Assembly (NCBI GenBank): GCA_003550325.1 | Contig: QKWP01000868.1 | Span: forward strand, 9,153 to 73,152 | Source: Gigaspora rosea | Taxonomy: Eukaryota; Glomeromycota; Glomeromycetes; Diversisporales; Gigasporaceae | Reading direction: 5' to 3' | Length of the DNA: 64,000 nt | Shown here: positions 1 through 11,577 of the stretch, piece after piece | Numbering within the stretch: the first letter of the stretch is position 1 | How the letters are laid out: each line of letters begins with the position of its first letter | Notes under the pieces: model-generated | Told to the model about the DNA's origin: nothing | Databases searched by the model: none | What the model saw: the letters and a program-made list of their open reading frames with translations, nothing else | Program-made: the position numbers and the translations under genes

Positions 1-340
1 GTCAAAAGCTTTTAACCGTTGTATCGCAAAAATTTATTAAGTGATCAGACTTTCATTATTAAGTAAAAAAGATTGGGCCTAAAATTTTACACCTAATCAA
101 TCAAACAGGTCAATTTTCAAAAAATAGTCAAATTCCTTGGTTTCTACTTTTGAGGGCCCATTTATCGATGAGTTAAATATTTGAAATTATGATTATTTTA
201 ATATTTTTATTGATAGCTTCATCAAAAAAAATTTTCTCAAATTTTTCGTAGTGATTTTTTCGCGAAAGAAGTAGGGATTCACTATTGTTATAAAATTCTA
301 GGCATCCGCTTTTTTTATTTTTATTTTTTTTTTTTTAGCG
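1..340. other. AT-rich sequence without a recognisable gene
   Basis: No open frame of useful length and no repeat that I can pair. The stretch ends in a T-rich run just before the GTTTCGTC repeat array. Confidence 0.4.
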
Positions 341-470
341 GAGTTTCGTCATTTTGAATTTGGGTTTCGTCTTTCGGCAGCAGAATTTGAGGTTTCGTCT
401 TTCGTCAGAGGTTTCGTCATTTTGGGGCTTAGGTTTCGTCTTTCGTCATCAAGCAAAAAAGGTTTCGTCT
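341..470. repeat. GTTTCGTC short repeat array
   Basis: About six copies of the word GTTTCGTC, several extended to GGTTTCGTCTTTCGTCA, lie within 130 bases. The same word returns at 54073-54105. The array resembles the subterminal repeats of the hAT-type MITEs elsewhere in the window, so it may be the end of one more element whose terminus is not visible. Confidence 0.6.
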
Positions 471-481
471 AACAACTATAG

Positions 482-1112
482 CAGAGATGGTAAATGACCT
501 GGTCATTTGCCAATTTTTCAAATGACCTTAAATGACCTGTCATTTGGGGTCATTCAAGTTTTGGGTCATTTGGAAATGACTCGTGACCAAATGACCGGAT
601 CATTTGGTCATTAGGTCATTTTACATATAGTTAACATCCTACCAATCACGTTGATTATTAATTGAGATACCATTTGTAAATTCGAAAATAATTTATGTAA
701 TTTTGTAATTGGTAAATTATTATTCACGAACTTTTTTTTTAAAAACAAAAAAGGTAAATACATTATCTTTTGTCTGGTGTTTTTTTTTTAATCACTTATA
801 CCTGATATGATACAATTGGATTGTCGCTTTCTAGTTATTTAGCCAAAATACAAATGTCACTCATTTATCGAATAAAGATTGATGTTTTGAATCGTCAGCC
901 ATTTATCACGTATAATAATATTTATTAGATAGCATCTAATAACGTTTCGTTTTACAGAGAACAATAATCAATTATGACTGGCTTAAGTTATTAGATAATA
1001 AATTAACCAGAGTTGAATGACCTTCTAAAGTCATTTTTGCTGTGAAATTACCAATGACTGGTCATTTGTCATTTGAGTCATTTGAGTCATTTAAAGTCAT
1101 TTACCATCCCTG
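482..1112. mobile_element. hAT-like MITE with GGTCATTT subterminal repeats
   Basis: The left end CAGAGATGGTAAATGAC matches the reverse complement of the right end (CAGGGATGGTAAATGAC). Both ends are packed with GGTCATTT or AAATGACC words, while the middle is plain AT-rich DNA with no coding frame. CAGGG-type termini are typical of hAT elements. I could not find a convincing 8-bp target duplication (AACTATAG against ATACTAGG), so the exact ends are uncertain. Confidence 0.7.
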
Positions 1113-1433
1113 ATACTAGGTACTATTTAATGTAATTTTTATCGAATTCCTTTATCTGATCCATATACTAGTAGAGTAACACCTCACCTACCCACCTTAC
1201 GAACATGCAACTTATTTACTTTCACAAGATGTCTTTGTAAAACTCTGTATCTAGCATAGACAATTTTTATTTTATCTATATACTAAAATAGAATAGATTG
1301 TATCACAATGAACAATCTTATTTACATATATGGCTTTGTTACAGGAACTATTTTATAAGTCAAATATTCAAATATTCTACATATACCAGGAACTGAGTTT
1401 TCTGTAAGTGAAAATGAAGAGTATGGTTTACAT

Positions 1434-1929
1434 TAGTGATACGGGTCGATGAAAAAATCGTGGGCCGAGGCCGATCCCAAAAAAGCTCAGGCCGGTCAAC
1501 CGGGCCAACCTTTTTCTAGTGTAATTTTTTCTAATCAGAATCAGTCAACATTTATCTATATTAAATGTGTAAAAGGCCATCAGGTAGTCTTTTTGCTAAA
1601 TTCTAATGATATTAAATTATTTAATTTTTATTCTTTATGTCCTTGAGAAAACTTCCTGCATGTTAGTTGATTGATTGTCTATGCCTTCGAACATTTTGAT
1701 ACTTAGATTATATTCACTATTTGCCAGTTATTACCTAACTAAGCCAATTCTCTTAATTATTATTATAAATAGCTAGCCAATTTTATTTAATTCCTAGCCT
1801 GAAATATGCTTTAGAAGAGAATTGATTCTAATACTTCTCTTACCAACCAGCCCGGCCTACAAAGGTGCGGGCTGAGGGTCGACCCACCTATCGACCCAGC
1901 CGTTGGGCCAGGGTTGACCCGTATCACTA
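1434..1929. mobile_element. hAT MITE, TSD GTTTACAT
   Basis: Termini TAGTGATACGGGTC are inverted at both ends, and the element is flanked by a perfect 8-bp direct repeat GTTTACAT (1426-1433 and 1930-1937). Subterminal zones are rich in GGCC and GGTCGACC words. The short open frame inside the left end is a by-product of these repeats. Length is 496 bp with no transposase, so it is non-autonomous. Confidence 0.9.
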
Positions 1930-1937
1930 GTTTACAT

Positions 1938-2662
1938 GAGTGTGAAATGATACTCATCTACAAAATCTTGCATTTGATTGGATGCGACAATTGGCAGTAA
2001 TTTCTAAATATGTAAATATAGGCAATTTCTGGTTGGCAATTGCCTGTTTAAAACACTGCCATGTGACTGCATGTAGTGAATTTATGGCTCATCACAATAT
2101 TGTTATTACAGTTAATATTCACATACATATTCACATCTGATTGGCTATACTTTTAAATTTATTTAAATGTGGCTAAATGTGTCTGACTATCTAATGTGAC
2201 TGATGTAACCAATACTACGTTTATGTTTCTATTGCATCGCGTTTGCATTATGTTTGTATTGATGTATTAGTTAATTTATACCAGGAACAATATATGAAAT
2301 ACATAGAGTATGGTTTACAGACAAGTTAAGTAATGTCCACAATTCTGGGCATCTAATTGGATGGTTGTTCCTTATGATCTTGTATGTCGTGCGTGCTGAC
2401 ATTTTGTGCTATTAAATTACTGTTTATCACAGTAGGAATTGATGTTTAAGGAATTCTACAATATTATGGTATATGTTTCACAGTATTAATTTTTTTATGT
2501 GTACATTGATTTGATTGTTTATCATTGTGCTTTCTTGATTTAATGTATTTAAGTATTAATATTGTAGCTTGTTTTTACTTGTTTTATTTGGAAATTTGGA
2601 ATTCCATTATTATGTATCAAGTCACTTAAGATTTTTTATTTTAGTATACCATGCATGCTGAC
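1938..2662. other. AT-rich spacer, no gene seen
   Basis: Mixed AT-rich DNA. No frame, repeat pair or RNA signal that I can support. Confidence 0.4.
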
Positions 2663-2860
2663 TAGGGTCCGTATTGGGCCAGTATTGGGCCTGGTCATGT
2701 AGGATTTATGGGCCTGATTATTTTGTAAGCCTGGCCCAAATTTGCCCAAATTTATTAATGGGTTTGAAAATTTGAGCCCAAACCCAGCCTAATTTTAATA
2801 GGCTAAATGGGTTTAAGCCTAGCTCATTACTTTTGGGCTAAGGCCACTCCAATTTAAACC
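2663..2860. mobile_element. Partial hAT-like end with GGGCC repeats
   Basis: The stretch starts TAGGGTCCGTATTGGGCC, the form of the hAT MITE ends in this window. It then carries repeated GGGCC, GGCCCAAA and GGGTTT words on both strands. I cannot pair a matching right terminus, so this is a truncated element or one whose second end has decayed. Confidence 0.5.
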
Positions 2861-2965
2861 TCTCTTCCTCTCGATTGAGCAAATTATAGGGGCATCAGGA
2901 AAATAAATATAGTGCAGATCTGCAAAGATTTGTAACTCTAGAAAATTTTAACAAATTCTACAATA

Positions 2966-3332
2966 ACTTGTGATCTAGTAGTGAAACTCAACGATTTTGG
3001 TACTATTTGATCTGTTTTGTCAAGATGGATCGAATAGTATCAAAATCATTGAGTTTTAATTACTAGATTACAAGAAAATCCTATTTAAATAAAATTTATA
3101 AGCATCGAACTATATTGCCAACCAGTAGACCAAATTTAATAATTTTGATACTATTCGATTCCTCTCGATGGAACAGTTAGAATAGTATCAAAAACCTCAA
3201 AATTGTATTACTAATTAACAAGATATTTACAAATAACATTTTGTAGTGCAGTTTTGTGCAGAAATTTAAATTTGTTTTTTAAATTTCTGCATAGAATGCA
3301 CTACAAAACGTTTTTTGCAAATATCTTGTTAA
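2966..3332. repeat. Cluster of long inverted repeats (foldback)
   Basis: Two strong hairpins. Arms at about 2966-3021 and 3023-3075 pair over some 50 bp with few mismatches, and contain the word TAGTATCAAAA. Arms at 3217-3270 and 3279-3332 pair almost perfectly around a 7-8 bp loop. A smaller related pair lies at 3159-3193. The same style of sequence recurs in the MITE at 56.7-57.1 kb, so this is probably a composite foldback MITE. Confidence 0.75.
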
Positions 3333-3561
3333 CTAGGGATTTACTAATTACCCCCAACGTCTGATTTGATGATGATCTTTATATTATTAATTGGCTGAAA
3401 TTAGTCGCATTATAGCAGATACTATAAATAAATTTAAAACTTTTTTAAAATTTCTAGCGATGATTTCTCAATAACTACTTAATAAAATTCTGTAAAAATT
3501 TTTTTATTTAATTCTACAAAGCTATATATTAAAAAATTTTTTTGCTAAATTTGGTCAGGTA

Positions 3562-4256
3562 TAGAGTTCCGAACTGGATGCAATTTCTTCACCCGGGTCA
3601 TCCGTGTGAATTGAAATTGGGTGACCTGGATGAAAACGGGTTATATATATGTTATATGTCATTTATTGATTCCTGCCAGTTCAGAATCATTTTTGAATCA
3701 ACGAACGATTGTCACTTATTGATAAAGCAAAAATGAAAATAAAAAACAAACATTTACTATTTACAGTTTATTCTTTCGTTTAGAATAATAATCATGATAA
3801 TATAAATTCGTGAATTTCTTAAACAAATACTAGAAATTTGACAAGTCGCTGGTTTAAAAGTTGAAAATCAGTAATTTATCTGTAAGATTGTAGAGATAAA
3901 GCAAAACTAAATGAAATCATGCACTCTAACTTTGTGAATTTGCAAAATATCCATATCTAATATCAATAAGGTCAAACAACAAAATAATTGTCTTGTGAAG
4001 GTATTCGTTTTTGTTAAGGCAAATGTTAATAAGTCATATACTTTCAGTCAATTCAAAGTAAAGTTTCAAGTCAAATAGCAATAAAGTAGGCTTTGCTATT
4101 AAATGAAATGACATTATTTAATATACAGAACGAATTACTGGATTATTCGACATGAATTAACATACCAACCGATTTGACCCGGGTTTCAAATCAGTGATCC
4201 GGGTCACCCGTTTTGACATGGTGACCCGGTTTACTATAACCCGGTTCGGAACTCTA
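3562..4256. mobile_element. hAT MITE, TSD GTCAGGTA
   Basis: Inverted termini TAGAGTTCCGAAC(T/C)GG are flanked by the perfect 8-bp duplication GTCAGGTA (3554-3561 and 4257-4264). GGGTCACC and CCCGGGT words crowd both subterminal zones and the centre is AT-rich. No transposase is present. The short open frame at its left end is not a gene. Confidence 0.92.
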
Positions 4257-4477
4257 GTCAGGTAGTTATTGAGAATTCATTACTAGAAGTTTCAACTTTA
4301 TAATAGGATCTGTGCTACAAATTCATATAAATATATTATGTGATTATTAGTTTTATATACTAATTTATTGTTGCCAATTGGATAAAAGATTATCACACAT
4401 GATGTAAATTTGATGTTATTACTAGAATTCAAAAAATTGTTATTTTCTTTTGCTTTGATTGAATTTATTTTATTGTA

Positions 4478-4854
4478 CTGTATTTACATGAAATAACGCA
4501 CATGGGCATTATTTTGAAAATTGCATTTTCTTAAAATAGCATGTTGGTTTCGAAATAATGACCATGTGCATCCCAATATAATGCATACACCAAATGCTGA
4601 ATTAATAATCTGCTAAAATAACAAATTCAAATAACAAGCAGAATTAAGAATTTATTTAATCAAAAAATCTGATATAGACAAAAAAGACTATATATAAAAT
4701 TAAAAAAATAGAGGTTTTTTTTATGTATCCATATATATAATACACAATTTTTTAGAAATTAGACCTTCCCGAAATAATACTCATGTGTGTACTCAAAATA
4801 ATGCGCATTCCCTCAAAATAATGCGCAGATGCAAGTTATTTCAAGTAAATATGG
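4478..4854. mobile_element. TA-flanked MITE (Tc1/mariner-like) between direct repeats
   Basis: Termini CTGTATTTACATGAAATAAC and the inverted CCATATTTACTTGAAATAAC are each bordered by TA. Internally there are repeats of AAATAATGCGCA. A direct repeat of about 45 bp (TTATTTTCTTTTGCTTTGA and following) lies just outside both ends (about 4430-4475 and 4862-4905). That is far longer than a normal target duplication. Confidence 0.75.
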
Positions 4855-4906
4855 TAAAAAAAATTTGGTTATTTTCTTTTGCTTTGACTGAATTTATTTT
4901 ATTGTA

Positions 4907-5589
4907 AATAAATAAAGTATTTTTTTAATGTATTTATTGCAATAATAAAATTTATATCTTAATCATCTGCTTTTTAACTTTTGTTATACATATTGCACTT
5001 TATTACTTGTATTAAAAATCTTCTTTTTAATGTTAATGCCTCCTGATATTGACAAAATTTTGATAAACAAAATCAAAAATTTCATAAGCTGGTTTGATTC
5101 ATAATTGCCTATATGACATAGTACGCATTATGTGAAATGAACAAAAAAAACTTGAAAAAAATTTTTCCAAAAAAAGAAAAATTTTTATATGCCTGTTTTA
5201 CATTATCTGCTATACAAGAAACAAAAAAAAAACTTTAAAAAAATTAACTATTTAAAATATTACCCGATTTGTAATACATATTATATGATTAATATAGGTT
5301 TAAATTACATATTTTAATTATAAAAGGATGTATTTTTAGAAGTTTTATATTTAAAAAAATTTTTAAGATCGATATACAAACAATATAATTATTATAATAA
5401 ATAAAATTTAATAAAATTATCTCATAAATATCTCATGATAATTATTTGATTTATGAAGCAATATTTTGGTTTAATAAGCATATTTCTTTACTAATTTTAT
5501 TAAGAAAATCTTTCTACTTGTTATATTCTAAATACAATTAGAATATATTGTTTGCTAATTAAGATCTAATAAACTATCAACTTTCAATT
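4907..5589. other. AT-rich spacer before the hAT relic
   Basis: Very AT-rich with poly(A) and poly(T) runs. It probably includes the decayed 3' flank of the hAT transposase relic on the minus strand. Nothing codes convincingly. Confidence 0.35.
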
Positions 5590-7640
5590 ATTCTAAGTCC
5601 CATCCAAATTTTGTTGCCATCTCTAACCAGTTTCACTAGTATACTAGTGCAGTTACTGTATCTGGATTTAATGAAGTATAATAATTATCAATAATACAAC
5701 CAGCACAACTAGATATTTGTTTGAAGCTATACTTGTAGCTGGCACAGCAAGAAAATTATGTGCCATTTTAGCCAGAATTGGATAACGATTATTTTCTTTC
5801 TAGTATCCAATAATGTCAGTAGTTTTGAGTACAACTTGCTCATTAATATATTGTTTAAATTCACAAAAAATATTTTGATTAGTCTGTTTTAGTTTCATTA
5901 TATATTCATAATAATCATCGATAAGGTCTTCATATAATAGAGCATAATTCTTAATACTAGCGGTATTTTCAATATTAGTTGAATTTTGTTCAATAGTAAA
6001 GGAGAATAATAGTTAAGATAAATATCTTCAAAACTAAATTATCAAAAATAAAAATTATGAATTAATTGATAATAAATAATATAAATTATTTAAAATTAGC
6101 AATAATTAACTTTATACAAATTTCTTGCACTTTTTTGTCAATATAATCAGGTTTAGAGGTCGGAACCGTTATCCGCTTATCCGGTATCTGTATAGTTAGC
6201 ACATATCCGGATACCATAAATGGCTTACGGGTAATAACCTTTATCCATTAGTTTTAAAAAGGATAATCTGGCAGGTATCTGCGGGTATCTGCGGGTATCC
6301 TTAAGTATCCGTCAATGTTTGTGGCATCTGCAGGTAATTGCAGATATTCGGATATAAATTAAAGCAGTATATTGGACCATGACATTTGATAGATGCGATC
6401 CGGATATCCATTAAAATTTTAAATAGAACAACGAATAATAGAAGCACATTTATGCAATGGTGGGAATAAAAAGTAAATTTCTGGTTATTCCCATAGTAAG
6501 GAATAACTGAAATTTACTTTTTATTTCCATATATGAGCATGCCCAAAAGATAAAATTAATAATAAAAGTTGAGGATAAAGCAAACAATGATTTGATAAGT
6601 GAAAAGCACCCACGAAACTTACCCTAAAAATTCTATTCATTCTACCTTTCTACCCGTAAAAGCGTCCAAATATCCATTAGCCCGCCTATCTACACATTAT
6701 TACCCACCTGTCGAAAAAACACAAAGAGAACCATAAATAAATAAAAGAATAAACAAAAAAACAATAAATAAATAAATAAATAAGGTAAAGAAAGCGAACT
6801 ATTAGAAGTAAATTAAAATTTAACAAAAAAAGATTAAAAAAAAAGTAAAAACATTAAAAAAATTAAAAAAATAAATACTGTAAAAAAAAGATTAAAAAAA
6901 AAACATTAAAAAATTTTAGGGTATAGCAAAAATGTATATAGCGTACGTACGTACTAGGTGCTTGCATGTGCTCTATTAAACATAGTGCCGAATGTGACAT
7001 AAGTTAGATACTATGCTTTAATAATGCACATGCCGGCTCTTGCAGAGCCTTTGCAGTTAGTATGTATGTACTGTACTTATCAGGTATGTACTGTACGTTT
7101 GTACATGTACAAAACCTGTTCGAATTTCAATACACAACGAATATCAATGCAAAACATGCTCGCGATTACCTGTAGTATACTTAGGATATCCAGTTATTTA
7201 ATAGTTTTAGGTTATCTGCGAGGTTATTTAGTAATCTGCAAGGTTATCCGGTTATCTGTTTGATTATCCGGTTATCCATAAATTAAAAACTGGTAATTAT
7301 CCAGATATTAATTTTATAAAAAGGATACAACCGTACGGATAAAAAAATATCCGGTTCCAAGCTCTAATTAGGTTCTTGTTCTTCTTTTTTGTAATAATAA
7401 AATGATATAAATTGCAATTTGTAACAAGGATCCAGAATGCATGCAATCATATATAGTAAGCAGTCATTTTCCCAATATTTATTGAATTTTTCAATTATAG
7501 GCAAGCTAACTTCATGAATAAAAATGTCTGAGTCAGATCTCATTTTAAAAATATGAGTAAAAATATTCAAAATAGAGAGAAGTGTATGATTAATTGTTGA
7601 ATAAAAATTTGCTGATACATTCAATGTACCTATTTATAAT
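5590..7640 (-). pseudogene. hAT transposase, C-terminal part (broken)
   Basis: Minus-strand translation near 7624-7375 gives KFNKYWENDCLLYMIACILD, the pre-dimerisation block of hAT transposases. After the MITE at 6154-7366, the frame near 5820-5690 gives NNRYPILAKMAHNFLAVP followed by ATSIASNKYLV, the classic hAT C-terminal dimerisation domain. A TAG stands where the usual Trp of the GYW motif is expected (about 5806), followed by decayed sequence ending in a GLEMATKFGWDL-like tail near 5590. The gene continues at 8020-8288, 11409-11577 and 15168-16087. It is dead because of stops and insertions. The family call rests on several motifs in the correct order. Confidence 0.85.
6154..7366. mobile_element. 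hAT MITE inside the hAT transposase relic
   Basis: Inverted ends TAGAGGTCGGAACCG and TAGAGCTTGGAACCGG (reverse complement) are flanked by ATCAGGTT (6146-6153) and ATTAGGTT (7367-7374), an 8-bp duplication with one mismatch. Subterminal words are TATCCGG, GGTATCTGCGGG and GGTTATC. The centre is A-rich and includes a GTACGTACGTAC run. At 1.2 kb it is one of the longer non-autonomous copies. The short open frame at 7024-7263 is repeat-derived. Confidence 0.9.
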
Positions 7641-8019
7641 AAATAAAAAATTTAAAAATTATTTATTTTATAAAAAAAATTAATTAAATGCAAGGGCATC
7701 ATATGATGTCCCAGATTTTTAATATCAGGGTTTGTAAAAAATATATATATGGGCTTGGTGCTGCAAAAAGGTGGTAAATCGACAAACAAAAGATCTTCAG
7801 AAAATCAATTTTTATGTTATAAATATATAATAAATTATAAGAAAATACAAACTTTAAAGAGCTAAACTACAAAATTTTATTAATATAACTGCTTTTGTGT
7901 TTTAATCAAAAAATGTTCCAGATCTTATTTTAAATAGATTTGTATAAAAAAATTATTTTTGAAAAATTGTCAATTTACCCCTTTTTGCAGAACCAATACT
8001 CTATTAATATTTACATTTG

Positions 8020-8288
8020 TAGAATGGTTCTAAAATACAACAAATGGCTTTTGGTTTCTCTCATTTTTCTTTATTTGGTACATCTGGAAAAGTTCTATCC
8101 CTATCTTTCATTCTAATAATTGTAGCTTTTAATTCTACTGCTAATTGTAGCATTATAAACATAGAGTTCCACTAAGTCTCACAGTCTAATAGTGGAATTA
8201 TAGTTCTAAAAGACTCATATTCATAAGTATCAATAAAAATTTGACGTTGTTTTGGTAATGTATAAATTGCTTTAATACAACTATGAAT
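8020..8288 (-). pseudogene. hAT transposase, middle exon (broken)
   Basis: Minus frame: IHSCIKAIYTLPKQRQIF, then PLLDCET, a stop, then WNSMFIMLQLAVELKATI. This matches the hAT block that normally reads D-x-x-T-R-W-N-S-T, with the Arg codon replaced by TAG. The exon starts directly after an AG acceptor (8289-8290, minus sense). It splices in frame to the exon ending at 11409, so the 3.1-kb gap between them behaves as one intron containing a LINE. A second stop lies near 8060. Confidence 0.8.
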
Positions 8289-8629
8289 CTATATATATAT
8301 TAAATTTTTTTTTTGACTTAACAACCATGCTCTACTTTATTAGCAGTTTACGTAAAAATTACATGAACTAAAAACTAACTATAATATAGGCTAATACCCA
8401 CTAGTGCCCAGGTACGGTTGTTGCACTGATGTTTGATAGTCTCACAGCTACATACGATTTTCCTCATATATTTCTACAAGAGCATGTTCAGGTCCTCAGC
8501 TACCTTTAAAACAAAATTCTATATATAAAAAAACACTACTTTTGCATCCACCAACTTACTATGTGCGAACCCTTATTTGACTTAACATTGAGTTCTCAAC
8601 TAACTCATTTAATGAATTCTCCACCTCTT

Positions 8630-9430
8630 TGTTTCTTCTGTTTTTTTCCACTCTCTGTCTTTTCTTTCAGCTTCTATGAGCTTCGGATCATGTAGCTTCT
8701 TGTTTCAAACTTCAAAATCCTTACATTTTCTTTTCAGAGATCTCTTTATACCGGCGCCTTTTTCCCACTTAATAACCTCATTACATCTCTCCTTCCAAAT
8801 AACACGGTAAAAACCTTCTTGTACTATATACAAAAATGCATCTATACAAATTCTTGTATCCTTTCTAGACAGTCCCTTCTTGTAGAATAACTCAATTTTC
8901 TCTTTTCTATAAGACTACTTAAATAAACTTCTTTTTCCTTAAAATGAACTTCTTTACTATTATTTAACAGAATTTCACTTAATTCCCAGGCACTTAGCAG
9001 GAGTCTTGCTTCGTCCGAAAGTACTACCCATGCGGCACTTAGTGCTGTGTTTCTGTTTCCTGCCACAAATTCTCTGCAAAAACTACACTGAATTAAATGT
9101 TTCATAGTTTCCTTAGTCTCCTCCTTGAACAAAATGCAGTTTGGTGACTTATACAACCAAGGTTTACGGGCATGCAACTCATTCAGTATTGGAAGAAGTT
9201 GGAACATTCCTTTGATTTATAGTATTAATTTGAAACTGCTTTCCATTCCTCTACATCTGACTCCTTCCAATTCTTTAAGCCTTGCCCATCTGTAGGCCCA
9301 GTCTAGCTTATCACTATTATAATTATATTCTGCTGCAAGACTTTTACTTGAAAGAAGACATCTTCTCTCAAAGGCTTTTCTCTTTAACTGCAATATGAAC
9401 TTACACGAACAGGTGTCGATATGTTTTCCA
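8630..9430 (-). pseudogene. LINE ORF2 C-terminus with Cys/His motif
   Basis: Minus frames give MFQLLPILNELHARKPWLY, then CILFKEETKETMKHLIQC, a Cys-Cys-like and HxxxC arrangement typical of the zinc-binding tail of LINE proteins. Upstream (9430-9210) a second frame reads FERRCLLSSKSLAAEYN and WAYRWARLKELEGVRC. Downstream, to about 8630, comes VIWKERCNEVIKWEKGAGI and a Lys/Glu-rich end. At least two stops or shifts separate these pieces. It is the 3' end of the coding part of the LINE at 8307-11348. Confidence 0.7.
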
Positions 9431-9435
9431 TTCCA

Positions 9436-10370
9436 CTACAGAGATGCATTCCAACATGTGGGATTAGTGGGTATCCACTTCCAGTCTTCTTCTAGATGTG
9501 CTGCTTCTTTTGCTAACTTGTCCGCAAGCTCATTCCATACTATACCATTGTGAGCCTTTACCTTACAAAGCTCTACGGAGAGATTTTTGACTTGGACTAC
9601 TTTATAGATCTTGTCAAGAATTGATCTGTTCTCCAATTTAAGACTCTTTTTGAAACTTTGTGACCTAAACACATTCTCAATACTGCTAATTGCTGCTAAA
9701 CTATTTGCCTTAACTACAACTACTGAATCTAATTTTACTACTAACAGTGCACAAAGAATTGCAACTAATTTAGATCTTATTGATGAAGGCAATCGGCCAC
9801 CCTGATTTTCTACCAAATTTACTGTCTCCTCCTTTTTATCTACTTGTACCCAAGCAGAAACCATCCTATCTTCGATATCTTCCTCCTCCTTATACCATGA
9901 ACCATCAGTATAAAAGACATAATCTGATCTTTCCTCTTGTATATTTTTTCCAACCATGCCTAATAGTAGATTCGTAATTTTTCTACTTAGCCCTTGTTTT
10001 TTAATTATTTCAAATTCTATTCTATTAACTTCTACTGCCATAGCTACTCTTTTTGTACTATTTTGATCTTTAGGTGCATTTTCATAAGAAATATACCTAT
10101 AATAGTTCAAAGGAAATGATATTAACTAGTCATTCTCCTTTTTGACTATGCTGTCTACTCTGCTAATACACTCTTTCATTTCTATTGAGAATTGGCAGTC
10201 ATTCTCCTTTCCACCTTTATTTAAAACACAGCTGTTATACCTATTTATTCTAACTGCACCCTTTACTTTTTGGGTTTTGACCCAATGCTCTACTATGGCT
10301 TTGCACCTGAACTTTTTGCTTATGCGCCCCAGAAAGTGTGTAGTTGAATTTTTCTTTCTTACTACTACCT
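9436..10370 (-). pseudogene. LINE RNase H domain, catalytic residues lost
   Basis: A 224-codon minus frame (9436-10110) contains VFYTDGSWYK (first catalytic Asp), SKLVAILCAL where a Glu is expected in place of Lys, VKANSLAAI where Asp-Ser is expected in place of Asn-Ser, and WNELADKLAKEAAHL (last Asp). Two of the four acidic residues are therefore changed, while the fold motifs are clear. Upstream, 10370-10140 keeps a second open frame with HFLGRISKKFRCKAIVEHW, the linker between reverse transcriptase and RNase H. The gene belongs to the truncated LINE and is almost certainly inactive. Confidence 0.85.
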
Positions 10371-11310
10371 AAACTTTGCACCTTTTATTATCACGAACTT
10401 TTTTCTTATTGGTGACGTAAGCTTATTACTTTCACCTTCTAGTTGGTATTCCCTTTTAAGCTCTCTTGAGAACTTGCTTATCAAAACTCTTTCTTCAATC
10501 CTACTGAACCAATCAGGTGTCTTTCTTCTCATGCCTCTTTTCCTTATACCTCTGACTTGTTGCCATGATATCAAACTTGTGCTTGTTAGGTCTATTAACT
10601 GGTTCAGTGATACCAATTCCAAACTAACCCTTGTGTTCATCGAGTTCTTTATCATTCTTTCATCCAGAAAACTTACAATCGCAACCTCCTTGCTATACAC
10701 CTCGTTCTAAGTGCTTTGGGTTTGAACTTTAAGTTGATTAATTTGCATTTTTCAATCACATTGCATAAAAGATTTCCCTTCCAGAGAGTAGCATGTCGCA
10801 CATCAAAAGGCACACTATGTACATCCTGTAGAATACCAGCCTTGATTGCATCTTGTTTTATTCTTAGCTCTGCTAGGCTTTCAAGGCCTTCACTAATGTT
10901 TAGTCTTTTTAAGAGACTCGTCACCTGCTTAGCTAACAGAGAGCTTGCCAAGGATTTAAAGCCCAAAATACCTCATGAAATATTATATCATTCGGTGCAA
11001 TTTGTGCTATGTCTAACTTTTTTTTACATAGGCAGATTATTGGCTGGTGTATATTTTCTAGGTCCTTTTCTGATAGAGCTGTGGCCTGTAAAATATATTC
11101 TAATTTTGGAAGGAGCTCCTGATTGTTTATATAGCTTAGCTGACTAGCTATCACCTTTTTCTTTTCCAATACATGCGTAAACAATCCAATAATCTTTTTT
11201 ACTTTCTTTTTAATGCAAGCTAAATCCTTGGATGTGTGCAAGTAAATATCCAGAAATTTTATATCATATAATTTTGGTTCTGCAAATAATTTCATTTTGT
11301 AGAAAAAAAC
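10365..11310 (-). pseudogene. LINE reverse transcriptase C-terminal region
   Basis: Overlapping minus frames at 10933-11295 and 10673-10966 read YDIKFLDIYLHTSKD, then SQLSYINNQELLPKLEYILQ, PIICLCKKKLDIAQIAPNDI and FKSLASSLLAKQVTSLLKRL. These resemble the thumb and connection part after the LINE reverse-transcriptase palm. The frame shifts near 10940. A further frame at 10365-10700 (LDERMIKNSMNTRVSLELVS) continues the protein. The YxDD box and everything 5' of it are absent because the insertion is truncated at about 11348. Confidence 0.7.
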
Positions 11311-11408
11311 ACAACTTTCTTTCTTTGAGAGCTTCGAATTGATTACTATATATATATATTAAATTATTATATATTAACTAAAATTATTTTATATTAATAA
11401 ATAGGTAC

Positions 11409-11577
11409 CTTTTTGATTTCTTCAGAAATTTTCTTTAATCCATCCTTTACAATAAAATTAAAAATATGGGCAAGACAGTGATTATGAAAAATTTCAATCT
11501 TGATATCAATTAACTCCCACAAAATACAATTAGTTAATTCACAAACTGCAAAAACATTTAAAACCGCATTGTCAAGA
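11409..11577 (-). pseudogene. hAT transposase exon with TLDNA and NHCLAH motifs
   Basis: Minus frame: LQTITLDNAVLNVFAVCEL, then IEIFHNHCLAHIFNFIVKD and GLKKISEEIKK. TLDNA (second catalytic Asp) and the CLAHxxN block are hallmarks of BED-type hAT transposases. The exon ends AAG followed by GTACCT, a splice donor, and joins in frame to 8288. Its 5' side is interrupted at 11578 by the retro-insert that duplicated 14 bases of this exon. Confidence 0.85.

Larger units (their letters stand above)
8307..11348 (-). mobile_element. 5'-truncated LINE inserted in a hAT intron
   Basis: The insertion is bounded by the 17-bp direct repeat TATATATATATTAAATT at 8290-8306 and 11349-11365. A T-run follows on the plus strand at 8307, the poly(A) tail of a minus-strand element. 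It codes, in order, a reverse-transcriptase C-terminal (thumb) region, an RNase H domain and a Cys/His-containing C-terminal region, each broken by few stops or shifts. The catalytic part of the reverse transcriptase and the endonuclease are missing, as in 5'-truncated LINE copies. The target is an AT microsatellite, so the exact duplication length is uncertain. Confidence 0.85.

Noticed and set aside
482..1112. Confident 8-bp target duplication for the first MITE
   Set aside because: The flanks AACTATAG and ATACTAGG need gaps to align, so I left the duplication uncalled.
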